Positions 41,167 through 49,674 of a stretch of 64,000 nt of DNA are shown one piece after another. The DNA lies in assembly GCF_001517975.1 (NCBI RefSeq), contig NZ_KQ950181.1, positions 42,585-106,584 on the forward strand. Reading direction: 5' to 3'. The translations under genes and the position numbers were made by a program. The notes beneath the pieces were generated by a model. The model saw only the letters and a list, made by a program, of their open reading frames with translations. It was not told the origin of the DNA and searched no databases. Numbering within the stretch: the first letter of the stretch is position 1; every line of letters begins with the position of its first letter. The DNA comes from Thermobifida cellulosilytica TB100 (GTDB lineage: Bacteria > Actinomycetota > Actinomycetes > Streptosporangiales > Streptosporangiaceae).

Positions 41167-42405
41167 TCAGGGCCGCCGGAACACGAGGGCGACGTTGTGG
41201 CCGCCGAAGCCGAAGGAGTCGTTGAGCGCGGCGACCGCGTCGGCGGGCAGCTCCCGCGGCTTGTCCAGGACCACGTCGACCACGACGTTCGGGTCGAGCT
41301 CCTCGACGTTGATCGTGGGCGGGACCACGCCGTGGTGCAGGGCCAGGACCGTCGCGACGGACTCCAGCGCGCCGGCGCCACCCAGCAGGTGGCCGGTCAT
41401 GGACTTGGTGGAGGTGACCGCGACCGAGTCGGCGGCGGAGTCGCCCAGCGCGGTGCGGATCGCCACGGTCTCGGGGACGTCGCCCGCCGGGGTGGACGTG
41501 GCGTGCGCGTTGATGTGCGCGATGTCGGAGGGGCTCAGCCCTGCGTCGGCGATCGCGGCGGAGATGGCGCGGGCCGCGCCCGCACCCACCGGATCGGGCT
41601 GCACCATGTCGTAGGCGTCGCAGGTGTACCCGGTGCCGGCGGCCACCGCGTAGACGCGGGCGCCGCGCGCCGCGGCGTGCTCGGCCGACTCCAGGACCAG
41701 CATGCCCGAGCCCTCGCCCATGACGAAGCCGTCCCGGTTGACGTCGAAGGGGCGGGAGGCGCGCTGCGGGTCGTCGTTGCGGGTGGACAGCGCGCGCATC
41801 GCGGCGAACGCGGCGATGTTCAGCGGGTGGATCGCCGCCTCGCAGCCGCCCGCGATCACCACGTCGGCGCGGCCGGAGCGGATCATGTTGATGCCGTCGG
41901 CGATGGCCTCGGCGCTGGAGGCGCAGGCGCTCACCGTGGCGTGCGAGCCCGCGCGGGCGGTGAACTCCAGGGCCACCGCGGCGGCCGGACTGTTGGGCAT
42001 GAGCATGGGGACCGTGAACGGCGAGACCCGCTTCCAGCCCTTCTCCCGGAAGATGTCGTACTGGTGGAGGGTGGTCAGGATCCCTCCGATGCCGCTGGCC
42101 ACCACGACGCCCAGGCGCAGCGGGTCGACTTCGGGGGAACCCGCGTCGGCCCACGCCTCGTGCGCGGTGATCAGCGACAGTTGCTGGGTCCGGTCCAGGC
42201 GGCGCAGTCGGTGGCGTTCCAGCTTCTCGGACGGCTCCTCGGCGAGGAGACCCGCGAAATGCACGGGGAGTTTCTCGTGCCACTCCTCCGGCAGGTAGGT
42301 GATGCCGGATCGACCTTCGAGCAGCGCCGACCAGGTCGTGGCGACGTCACCTCCCAGAGGGGTGCTGGCTCCGAGGCCGGTGACGACGACTTCGCGGTTA
42401 CTCAT
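41167..42405 (-). CDS. fabF: 3-oxoacyl-ACP synthase II
   Basis: 412 aa. Elongating condensing enzyme of type II fatty acid synthesis. The Cys-His-His triad is visible: VSACASSAEAI, INAHATSTPAGDV and DSFGFGGHNVALVF. KAS II/KS fold, normal length. Last gene of fabD-fabH-acpP-fabF. A stem-loop in the gap after acpP may reduce its expression relative to ACP. Confidence 0.95.
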   Translation of the reverse strand: MSNREVVVTGLGASTPLGGDVATTWSALLEGRSGITYLPEEWHEKLPVHFAGLLAEEPSEKLERHRLRRLDRTQQLSLITAHEAWADAGSPEVDPLRLGVVVASGIGGILTTLHQYDIFREKGWKRVSPFTVPMLMPNSPAAAVALEFTARAGSHATVSACASSAEAIADGINMIRSGRADVVIAGGCEAAIHPLNIAAFAAMRALSTRNDDPQRASRPFDVNRDGFVMGEGSGMLVLESAEHAAARGARVYAVAAGTGYTCDAYDMVQPDPVGAGAARAISAAIADAGLSPSDIAHINAHATSTPAGDVPETVAIRTALGDSAADSVAVTSTKSMTGHLLGGAGALESVATVLALHHGVVPPTINVEELDPNVVVDVVLDKPRELPADAVAALNDSFGFGGHNVALVFRRP

Positions 42406-42496
42406 GGTCGATCGCCCTTCTCGTCTGGGTGGTCGGTGCGCCGTGGACCCCGCGGCGCGCGGGCCGTCCGGAGCGCTGCCGGACGGGATCGGGCAG

Positions 42497-42525
42497 GCCC
42501 GCCGACGGCTGCGACGTCGGCGGGC
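42497..42525 (-). other. Stem-loop between acpP and fabF
   Basis: 11-bp perfect stem GCCCGCCGACG/CGTCGGCGGGC, 14 bp beyond the acpP stop, with fabF following. Likely an attenuator or mRNA-stability element. Confidence 0.6.
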
Positions 42526-42538
42526 GGGACGGCGTCGG

Positions 42539-42781
42539 CTACTGCTTCTGGATGTAGGTGATGACGTCCTGGACCGTCTTCAGGTCCTTGAGCTGGTCGT
42601 CGGGGATCTCCACGCCGAACTTGTCCTGGGCGGCGACGGCGATCTCGACCATGGACAGCGAGTCGATGTCGAGGTCGTCCACGAAGCTCTTCTCCGGGGT
42701 GACCTCGCCCGCGGGGACACCGGCGATCTCGTCGATGATCTCGGCGAGGCCGTCCAGGATCTCCTTGTCCGTGTGGGCCAT
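42539..42781 (-). CDS. acpP: Acyl carrier protein
   Basis: 80 aa from ATG at 42781, with AAAGGAG upstream. Acidic four-helix protein with the phosphopantetheine serine in DIDSLSMVEI. It carries the growing acyl chain for FabD, FabH and FabF encoded around it. It lies 87 bp downstream of fabH. Confidence 0.96.
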   Translation of the reverse strand: MAHTDKEILDGLAEIIDEIAGVPAGEVTPEKSFVDDLDIDSLSMVEIAVAAQDKFGVEIPDDQLKDLKTVQDVITYIQKQ

Positions 42782-42868
42782 GTCAGGTTTCTCCTTTACG
42801 TTCTCTACTGCCATGAGGCGGGGTCGCCCGACAGCTCCGGTGTGCTGCGAACGGAGTCGGCAGCGGCG

Positions 42869-43822
42869 TCAGGGAAGACGCAGCACCTGCGCCGCGTACG
42901 TCAGGCCGGCTCCGAAACCCAGGGTGAGCACGGTGCTTCCCGAGGGGAGTTCGCCGCGCTCGATCATGCGAGCCAGCGCGAGCGGAATGGAGGCCGACGA
43001 GGTGTTCCCCGCGGTGACGATATCGCGAGCGATGATCGCCTGCGGCGCGCCCAGCTTACGGGCGATGGCCTCCACAATGCGCAGGTTCGCCTGGTGCGGG
43101 ACGAACGCGGTCAGCTCCTCGGGGGCCACACCGGCCCGTTCCAGCGCCTCCAGGGCCACCGGGTACAGCTCGGTGGTGGTCCACCGGAAGACGGTCTGGC
43201 CCTCCTGGTAGATGTACTTGTGGTCGCGCAGGTAGATCTTGTCGGCCCGGTCGCCGGAGCTGCCCCACACCACCGGGCCGATCCCGGGCTCCTCCGAGGC
43301 CGACACCACCACGGCGCCCGCCCCGTCGGCGAAGATCACACAGGTGGAGCGGTCGTCCCAGTCGAGCCAGTCGGAGAGCTTCTCCGCGCCGATCACCAGC
43401 GCGTGGCGCGCCGAGCCGCTGCGCACCGCGTCGTTGGCCACGCCCAGGGCGTAGCAGAAGCCCGCGCAGGCCGCGTTGACGTCGAAGGCCCCGGGCGCGG
43501 GGATGCCCAGGCGCGCGGCCACGCTCGCCGAGGTGTTGGGGATCTGGTCGCGCTGGGTGCAGGTCGCCACGATCACCAGGTCGATGTCCTCGGGGGTCAG
43601 GCCGCTGGCGGCCAGGGCCTTGCCTCCGGCGGCCACCGCCATGTCGGTGACGCTCTCGTCCGGGGAGGCGATGCGCCGTTCGGCGATGCCCACCCGGCTG
43701 CGGATCCACTCGTCGGAGGTGTCCACCCGGGCGGCCAGGTCGTGGTTGGTGACGACGTTGGCGGGCTGGTACTCGCCGAAGGCGACGACGCGCGCTCCGG
43801 GAGAGGCTGGGGAGGTCTTCAT
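42869..43822 (-). CDS. fabH: 3-oxoacyl-ACP synthase III
   Basis: 317 aa from ATG at 43822, overlapping the fabD stop in TGATG. It starts fatty acid synthesis by condensing an acyl-CoA with malonyl-ACP. Active-site residues are Cys in NAACAGFCYAL, His in FVPHQANLRI and Asn in GNTSSASIPLAL. In actinomycetes FabH often prefers branched primers; this cannot be read here. Confidence 0.95.
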   Translation of the reverse strand: MKTSPASPGARVVAFGEYQPANVVTNHDLAARVDTSDEWIRSRVGIAERRIASPDESVTDMAVAAGGKALAASGLTPEDIDLVIVATCTQRDQIPNTSASVAARLGIPAPGAFDVNAACAGFCYALGVANDAVRSGSARHALVIGAEKLSDWLDWDDRSTCVIFADGAGAVVVSASEEPGIGPVVWGSSGDRADKIYLRDHKYIYQEGQTVFRWTTTELYPVALEALERAGVAPEELTAFVPHQANLRIVEAIARKLGAPQAIIARDIVTAGNTSSASIPLALARMIERGELPSGSTVLTLGFGAGLTYAAQVLRLP

Positions 43823-44781
43823 CACGCTTGCCCTTCCAGATCGGCGGAGACCGCGCCCGCGTGCTCCGCGACGAGTGCGCGCGCTCGGTCCAGGTCTTCG
43901 GGGGACTTGACGGCGAGCAGTTCGACACCGCGCAGTGCGCGCTTGGCCAGGCCGGTCAGGGTGCCCGCGGGAGGCAGTTCGATCAGCGCGGTGACCCCCA
44001 GGTCGGCGAGGGTGGCGGTGCAGGCGTCCCACCGGACCGGGGAGCTGATCTGCGACACCAGGCGGGACAGGTACTCCGCTCCGGACGCCACGACCGCGCC
44101 GTCGCGGTTGGACAGCAGGCGGGTACGCGGATCGGCGGCGGTGATCGTGGACGCCAGCGCAGCGACCCGCTTCACCGCCGGTTCCATGTGGTGGGTGTGG
44201 AAGGCGCCGGCCACCGACAGGGGACGCAGCCGGGCCCGGGGCGGGGGAGCGGCGGCGAGCGCCTCCAACTGCTCGAGCGTCCCGGCGGCGACGATCTGAC
44301 CGGAGCCGTTGTCGTTGGCGGGGGTCAGGCCCGCCGCCTCGATCGCGGCAAGCACCTCGCTGCGGTCGCCGCCCAGCACCGCGGTCATGCCCGTGGGGGT
44401 GACCGCCGAGGCCTCGGCCATGCCCCGCCCGCGCTCGGCGACCAGGGACAGGGCGTCGCGGGGGGACAGCACTCCGGCGACCGCGGCTGCGGTGAACTCG
44501 CCGACGCTGTGCCCGGCGACCGCGTCCGCCGATGCGGCGGCGGACTCCAGGTCGCCGAAGAGCGCCAGGCTCGCCGCGATACCCGCGCTCACCAGCAGCG
44601 GCTGGGCTACCGCGGTGTCGCGGATCTCTTCGGCGTCAGCGGTGGTGCCGTAGCGGACGAGGTCGAGACCGACCACCTCCGACCACTCGGGGAACCGCTC
44701 CGCCATGCCGGGGAGTTCGAGCCACGCGGAGAGGAAACCGGGGACCTGGGCACCTTGGCCCGGAGCGACGATTGCAAGCAC
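43822..44781 (-). CDS. fabD: Malonyl-CoA:ACP malonyltransferase
   Basis: 319 aa from GTG at 44781. It loads malonate onto ACP. Motifs are VAPGQGAQVPGF at the start, the active-site serine in VAGHSVGEFTAAAV, and FHTHHMEPAV with the catalytic His. First gene of the fab cluster. Upstream is an AT-rich region with a TTTGTACAAA palindrome, then the divergent PucR-type regulator. Confidence 0.94.
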   Translation of the reverse strand: MLAIVAPGQGAQVPGFLSAWLELPGMAERFPEWSEVVGLDLVRYGTTADAEEIRDTAVAQPLLVSAGIAASLALFGDLESAAASADAVAGHSVGEFTAAAVAGVLSPRDALSLVAERGRGMAEASAVTPTGMTAVLGGDRSEVLAAIEAAGLTPANDNGSGQIVAAGTLEQLEALAAAPPPRARLRPLSVAGAFHTHHMEPAVKRVAALASTITAADPRTRLLSNRDGAVVASGAEYLSRLVSQISSPVRWDACTATLADLGVTALIELPPAGTLTGLAKRALRGVELLAVKSPEDLDRARALVAEHAGAVSADLEGQA

Positions 44782-44846
44782 AGCATCAACCTTGCCCTGT
44801 AGAACATCACCAGCTTGATGGGGACAGGCACGAACTTCACCGTGAT

Positions 44847-44870
44847 CATTTTGTGAAATTTGTACAAAAA
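44847..44870. promoter_or_regulatory. Possible operator in the fab/regulator divergent region
   Basis: AT-rich island in GC-rich DNA. It has the perfect palindrome TTTGTACAAA at 44859-44868 and a related half-site TTTTGTGAAA just to its left. It lies between fabD and the FasR-like gene, so it is a candidate binding site for that regulator or a promoter. Confidence 0.45.
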
Positions 44871-44983
44871 AGCGGTGTTGTTCCTCCGAAGTAGGAGGGC
44901 TGCGCGCACGATCGCGCACGGCCGCACCCACGACGGCAGCCCCACCGGGAGAAAGACCCGTCCCAAGGTGCCACCCTAGAAGA

Positions 44984-46186
44984 GTGACGACTGATTCTCT
45001 TGACGCGCCCCCGACCGACGAGGACGCCGTGCGCGCGGAGACCGTGCTCCGACTGGAACGCGCCATGGGAGCCCTGGGCACGGCCGCGGTGGCCCGGATG
45101 GAGGAGCGGCTGTCGTGGTTCCGCTCCATGTCCGCCGAGGACCGCTCGTGGGTGGGCCTGGTCGCCCAGTCGGGGGTGGCCGCTTTCGTGGACTGGTTCA
45201 AGAACCCCAACCGGGGCCGCCCGGCGATCGCCGTGGAGGTCTTCGGCACCGCTCCGCGGGAGCTGACCCGTTCGGTGTCGCTACAGCAGACCGTGGAACT
45301 GGTGCGGGTCGTCATCGACGTCGTGGAGAGCCGGGTCGGCGAACTGGCCGCGCCCGGCGGGGAACAGCAGTTGCGCGAGGCGATGCTCCGCTACAGCAGG
45401 GAGGTCGCCTTCAGCACGGCCCGCGTCTACGCCCGGGCCGCCGAGGCCAGAGGGGCCTGGGACGCCCGCCTGGAGGCGCTCATCGTGGACGCGCTGCTGC
45501 ACGGCGACCGCGAGGAAGGGCTGGAGACCTGGGGGGCCTCGCTGGGCTGGTCGCGCACGCCGGTGATCGCGATCGCCGGGCTCCTCGGCGACCAGGACCC
45601 CGAGGAGGCCCTGGCGAACCTGCGGACCAGCGCCCGCCGGGCCGGGCACGACGTGCTCGCCGGGGTGCAGGGGGAGCGGGTCGTGGTCGTGGTGGGCGTC
45701 AACGAGCAGACCGCCTCCGACCCGATGGCCGCGGCCACCCCCCTGGCCGGGCTGTTCGGCCCCGGCGCGGTCGTCGTGGGACCGCCGGTGGAGGACCTGC
45801 GCGCCGCCAGCCGCTCGGCCCGCGCCGCGGTGGACGGCCTGCGCGCCGCGCCCGGCTGGCCGGACGCCCCCAGGCCCGTCTCCGCCGAGGACCTGCTGCC
45901 CGAACGGGCTCTGGACGGCGACCAGAGTGCCCGGAGTAGACTGGTCGAGCAGGTGTACCAGCCACTGCGTGACGCCGGAACCCCACTGCTGGACACCCTG
46001 TCGGTCTACCTGGAACACGCCTCCTCACTGGAGTCCACCGCGCGGATGCTGTTCGTCCACCCCAACACGGTGCGCTACCGCCTCAGCCGGGTGGCGGAGC
46101 TGACCGGTCAGGCTCCCTCGGACAGCAGGGGCTCCTTCGTGCTCCGGGTGGCGCTGACCCTGGGCCGTCTGGCCGACCGGCGGTGA
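44984..46186 (+). CDS. fasR: PucR-type transcriptional regulator, FasR-like
   Basis: 400 aa, GTG start without a ribosome site, possibly leaderless. The C-terminal PucR HTH_30 domain (about residues 325-400) reads LDTLSVYLEHASSLESTARM and LFVHPNTVRYRLSRVAELTG. The N-terminal part is a GGDEF-like CdaR-type region, no longer catalytic. In Streptomyces coelicolor a PucR-type protein, FasR, activates the fabD-fabH-acpP-fabF operon beside it. Here the gene is divergent from the same four genes. The symbol is assigned by this context. Confidence 0.85.
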   Translation: MTTDSLDAPPTDEDAVRAETVLRLERAMGALGTAAVARMEERLSWFRSMSAEDRSWVGLVAQSGVAAFVDWFKNPNRGRPAIAVEVFGTAPRELTRSVSLQQTVELVRVVIDVVESRVGELAAPGGEQQLREAMLRYSREVAFSTARVYARAAEARGAWDARLEALIVDALLHGDREEGLETWGASLGWSRTPVIAIAGLLGDQDPEEALANLRTSARRAGHDVLAGVQGERVVVVVGVNEQTASDPMAAATPLAGLFGPGAVVVGPPVEDLRAASRSARAAVDGLRAAPGWPDAPRPVSAEDLLPERALDGDQSARSRLVEQVYQPLRDAGTPLLDTLSVYLEHASSLESTARMLFVHPNTVRYRLSRVAELTGQAPSDSRGSFVLRVALTLGRLADRR

Positions 46187-46397
46187 GGTCCGGGCCGCAC
46201 ACCACGGCCCCCGTTCCCGGGAACGGCCGGGCCGGGGCGGGCGGAGAAAGATCCGCACGGCACGTGAAAACCGGATAACGTGAGCGGTGGACACGAGCAG
46301 TCGTGTCCGCTTCTCGTCGTGCCGCGGTCACGGTCCTCCGGCGCAGCGCAGGGGCGTCGACCGGCTGGTGCAACGGAACGCGTGGTAAGGGGGAGTA

Positions 46398-47303
46398 GTG
46401 GCGGCGTCCGTGATGAGACGGTTGATCACTCGCATCGTGGAGTACGTCCAGGAACCCACCGCAGCGGGCCAGGTCCGGCGGCAGGTCCTTTTCCACATCC
46501 CGATCCCCATCCTGATTCTCGGCGTACTGGCCCTCGTCCTGCGCGAATGGTCGGCACCGGGCTGGACGATCCTGCTGTCGACGTCGGTGGCGGTGGGATC
46601 TCTGCTGCTGGCCTGCTTCGCCCAGCCCACACCACTGCCCGAAGGCGTGCCCCCGGAGGTCTCGGTGCGCCGCTCCCTGCACCGCTTCCGGCAGATCACC
46701 GGACTGCGCATCGGCCTGGCCCTCACCCCCGTCGTGATGGGCGTCGCCGCCTCGATCGTGGGAGGCGGGCTGTTCCCCTACGCCGTGGCCTTCGTACTGG
46801 CCTGGCCGCAGCTTCTGCTGGCCTGGCCGGGCTACTTCACCGTCTCGCGGGCCCGGCGGGCGATGGAGGCGTGGGGCACCAAGGCGTACCTGTGGGCCGC
46901 GCTGGCCCAGCCCGCCCGGGTGGAGTGGCCGCTGATCACCCGGCTGCACGACTGGTGGCGCAGACGCCGCGCCGCCGCCCGCGGCGAGGCGCCCGCCCCC
47001 CGGCGGCCCAAACCGCAGGCCAAGCGGAACAAGCGGCCCGACAACACCACCGCGCAGGAGGTCTGCGACCTGCCCGGGGTGCCCGAACGGCTGGCACCGC
47101 CCAAGACCCCCGCGACCCCGGTGGAAGCGGTGGTCCCCGGATTCTCCCGCTCCCCCGCCCGGCCCTCCGGCCCGGCCGGGGGATCTGTGCTGCGCCTGCC
47201 GGTGCAGTTGCAGTTGCTGCGGCTGCGCGCCAACACCAGGCCCAAGACCCGCGGAGACCGGGCCGAACAGCGGCAGCGGACCAAGAACAGCCAGGGGAAC
47301 TGA
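46398..47303 (+). CDS. Membrane protein of unknown function with basic C-terminal tail
   Basis: 301 aa, GTG start. Four hydrophobic segments are visible (about residues 32-47, 55-75, 104-123 and 128-145). The rest, from about 170, is hydrophilic, rich in Arg, Pro and Lys, and probably disordered. No known domain. GTG follows GGGGGAG at good spacing. It stands alone between the fasR-like gene and pxpA. A possible DNA- or protein-binding role for the tail is speculation. Confidence 0.7.
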   Translation: MAASVMRRLITRIVEYVQEPTAAGQVRRQVLFHIPIPILILGVLALVLREWSAPGWTILLSTSVAVGSLLLACFAQPTPLPEGVPPEVSVRRSLHRFRQITGLRIGLALTPVVMGVAASIVGGGLFPYAVAFVLAWPQLLLAWPGYFTVSRARRAMEAWGTKAYLWAALAQPARVEWPLITRLHDWWRRRRAAARGEAPAPRRPKPQAKRNKRPDNTTAQEVCDLPGVPERLAPPKTPATPVEAVVPGFSRSPARPSGPAGGSVLRLPVQLQLLRLRANTRPKTRGDRAEQRQRTKNSQGN

Positions 47304-47363
47304 CGGCCGCCTGACAGCCCCGGGGCGGCACCGGACGGGTTCGCACGAACAGGAACATGCCCG

Positions 47364-48122
47364 ATGCGCATCGACCTCAACTCCGACCTCGGTGAGGGGT
47401 TCGGCCGCTGGGAGCTCGGCGACGACGAGGCACTGCTGTCCATCGTCACCAGCGCCAACGTGGCCTGCGGCTTCCACGCCGGGGACCCCACCGTGATGCG
47501 CCGGGTCTGCGCCCGCGCGGCCGACCGGGGCGTCGCCGTCGGCGCCCAGGTCGGCTACCGCGACCTCGCCGGTTTCGGACGGCGGTTCATCGACGTGCCG
47601 CCCGACGAGCTGGCCGACGACGTCGTCTACCAGATCGGCGCCCTCGACGCGTTCGCGCGGATCGCCGGGGACCGGGTGCGCTACGTCAAACCGCACGGGG
47701 CGCTGTACAACGCGATCGTCCACCACGAGGGGCAGGCCAGAGCGGTCGTCGAGGCGGTCCGCTCCTACGACGCCGACCTGCCCGTCCTGGGGCTGCCCGG
47801 GTCGCGGTGGCTGGAGCTGGCCGAGCAGGCGGGGCTGCGCGTCGTCCGGGAGGCGTTCGCCGACCGCGCCTACACCCCGGAGGGGGTCCTGGTGCCGCGC
47901 CGCCACCCGGGGGCCGTCCTGCACGACCCCGACGAGATCGCCGAACGCTGCCTGCGGATCGTGCACGGCGAACCGATCCCCGCCGTCGACGGCACCCCGG
48001 TGCGCATCACCGCCGACTCGCTGTGCGTCCACGGCGACACCCCCGACGCGGTGCGGGTCGCCGAGCGGGTCGCACGGCGGCTGGCCGACGAGGGAGTGCG
48101 CCTCGCCGCCTTCGCGCGGTGA
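47364..48122 (+). CDS. pxpA: 5-oxoprolinase subunit A
   Basis: 252 aa, LamB/YcsF family. With PxpB and PxpC it hydrolyses 5-oxoproline to glutamate using ATP. The start [12 protein letters not shown] and [10 protein letters not shown] are family hallmarks. First gene of pxpABC on the plus strand. Length is normal. Confidence 0.94.
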   Translation: MRIDLNSDLGEGFGRWELGDDEALLSIVTSANVACGFHAGDPTVMRRVCARAADRGVAVGAQVGYRDLAGFGRRFIDVPPDELADDVVYQIGALDAFARIAGDRVRYVKPHGALYNAIVHHEGQARAVVEAVRSYDADLPVLGLPGSRWLELAEQAGLRVVREAFADRAYTPEGVLVPRRHPGAVLHDPDEIAERCLRIVHGEPIPAVDGTPVRITADSLCVHGDTPDAVRVAERVARRLADEGVRLAAFAR

Positions 48123-48139
48123 CCGGACGGGAGAGGCGG

Positions 48140-48745
48140 ATGCGCGTCCTGGAGTGCGGCGACAGCGCGGTGCTCGTCGAGGTCGACGGCCTCGACGAGG
48201 TGATGGCGCTGCACGCCGAGCTCGCCGCACACCCCCTGGCAGGGGTCGAGGAGGTCGTCCCGGCCGCCCGCACCGTGCTGCTGCGCCTGGCCCCCGGGCA
48301 CGACAGCGCCGCGGTCGCCGCCGCGGTGCGCACACTGCGGCCCCGGCCCGCGCGGTCGGCCCCGGACGAGCAGGTGGAGATCCCGGTGCGCTACGACGGC
48401 GCGGACCTGCCCGACGTCGCCGCGGCCACCGGGCTGAGCGAGGACGAGGTCGTCGCCGCGCACTCCGCGGCCACCTGGACCGTCGCCTTCTGCGGGTTCG
48501 CACCCGGCTTCGGCTACCTCGTCGGCGACGACCCGCGGCTGCACGTGCCGCGCCGGGCCGAGGCCCGCACCCGGGTGCCCGCCGGGTCGGTGGCCCTGGC
48601 AGGCGGCTTCACCGGGATCTACCCGCACCCCTCGCCGGGGGGCTGGCAGTTGCTGGGCCGCACCGACACCGTGGTCTGGGACCTGGACCGCGACCCGCCG
48701 GGGCTGCTGCGTCCCGGAGTGCGGGTCAGGTTCGTCCCGGTGTGA
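48140..48745 (+). CDS. pxpB: 5-oxoprolinase subunit B
   Basis: 201 aa from ATG at 48140; GGAG lies 7 bases upstream. A GTG overlapping the pxpA stop is an alternative. KipI/allophanate hydrolase subunit-1 family, with FCGFAPGFGYL and VPAGSVALAGGFTGIYP. Homologues were first described as kinase inhibitor KipI, but the PxpABC context supports oxoprolinase. Confidence 0.93.
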   Translation: MRVLECGDSAVLVEVDGLDEVMALHAELAAHPLAGVEEVVPAARTVLLRLAPGHDSAAVAAAVRTLRPRPARSAPDEQVEIPVRYDGADLPDVAAATGLSEDEVVAAHSAATWTVAFCGFAPGFGYLVGDDPRLHVPRRAEARTRVPAGSVALAGGFTGIYPHPSPGGWQLLGRTDTVVWDLDRDPPGLLRPGVRVRFVPV

Positions 48746-48780
48746 GCACCCCGGACACGGCGACGAGGAGGAGCGGGCCG

Positions 48781-49674
48781 ATGGCGGCGCTGGAGGTAGT
48801 GGAGACCGGTGTGCTCACCACGGTGCAGGACGCCGGCCGGGTCGGGTACGCCTCCCTGGGCGTGGGGCGTTCGGGAGCGGCCGACGCCGTCTCCTACGCG
48901 CTGGCCAACCGGCTCGTGGCCAACCCTCCCGGCGCCGCCGCCCTGGAGGTGACCCTCGGCGGGCTGCGCCTGCGGGCCCGCGGCGCGGTGACCGTGGCGG
49001 TCACCGGAGCCCCGGGGCCGCTCAGTGTCGACGGCCGCGCCGCCGCGATGAACAGCGTCCTGCACCTGCGCGACGGCGCCGAGCTGCGCATGGGGACGCC
49101 CGAGCGCGGGCTGCGCGGCTATCTGGCGGTCCGCGGCGGCATCGACGTGCCGCCGGTGCTGGGCTCCCGCAGCACCGACACCCTCGCCGGACTCGGCCCG
49201 GCCAGGGTCGCCCCGGGCAGTGTGCTCCCGGTGGGCCAGCCGCCGCCGCAGTGGCCGACGGTCGACCTCGCCCCCGACACCCCGTTCCCCGGCGACGAGG
49301 TCGAGCTGCGCGTGACGCTGGGGCCGCGCGACGACTGGTTCACCGCGGACGCCGTGCACACCCTGCTGACCGGCGGCTACGTGGTCAGCGGGCGCACCGA
49401 CCGGGTCGGTGCGCGGCTGCTGGGACCGCCGCTGGAGCGCGCCCGCCCCGGGGAGCTGCCCAGCGAGGGCACGGTTCCCGGCGCGTTGCAGATCCCGCAC
49501 GACGGCGACCCGGTGCTCTTCCTCGCCGACCACCCCGTCACCGGCGGCTACCCGGTGATCGCCGTGGTGGTCTCCGCCGACCTGCGCTGGGCCGCCCAGG
49601 CCCGCCCGGGCACCCGCCTGCGGTTCCGCCTGGCGCGCCGCTCCCGGCCCGCACCGGTCCGCGTCACCCCGTGA
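48781..49674 (+). CDS. pxpC: 5-oxoprolinase subunit C
   Basis: 297 aa, ATG after GAGGAGGAG. KipA/biotin-dependent carboxyltransferase-like family. Motifs are TVQDAGRVGYASLGVGRSGA near residue 16 and QIPHDGDPVLFLADHPVTGG in the second half. Its 3' end overlaps the convergent PhoD-like gene by 11 bp. Confidence 0.93.
   Translation: MAALEVVETGVLTTVQDAGRVGYASLGVGRSGAADAVSYALANRLVANPPGAAALEVTLGGLRLRARGAVTVAVTGAPGPLSVDGRAAAMNSVLHLRDGAELRMGTPERGLRGYLAVRGGIDVPPVLGSRSTDTLAGLGPARVAPGSVLPVGQPPPQWPTVDLAPDTPFPGDEVELRVTLGPRDDWFTADAVHTLLTGGYVVSGRTDRVGARLLGPPLERARPGELPSEGTVPGALQIPHDGDPVLFLADHPVTGGYPVIAVVVSADLRWAAQARPGTRLRFRLARRSRPAPVRVTP

Noticed and set aside
46280..47314. 344-codon frame overlapping the membrane protein at 46398
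   Set aside because: The 46398 frame has clear membrane segments and a ribosome site; the other is an Arg/Gly/Pro shadow.
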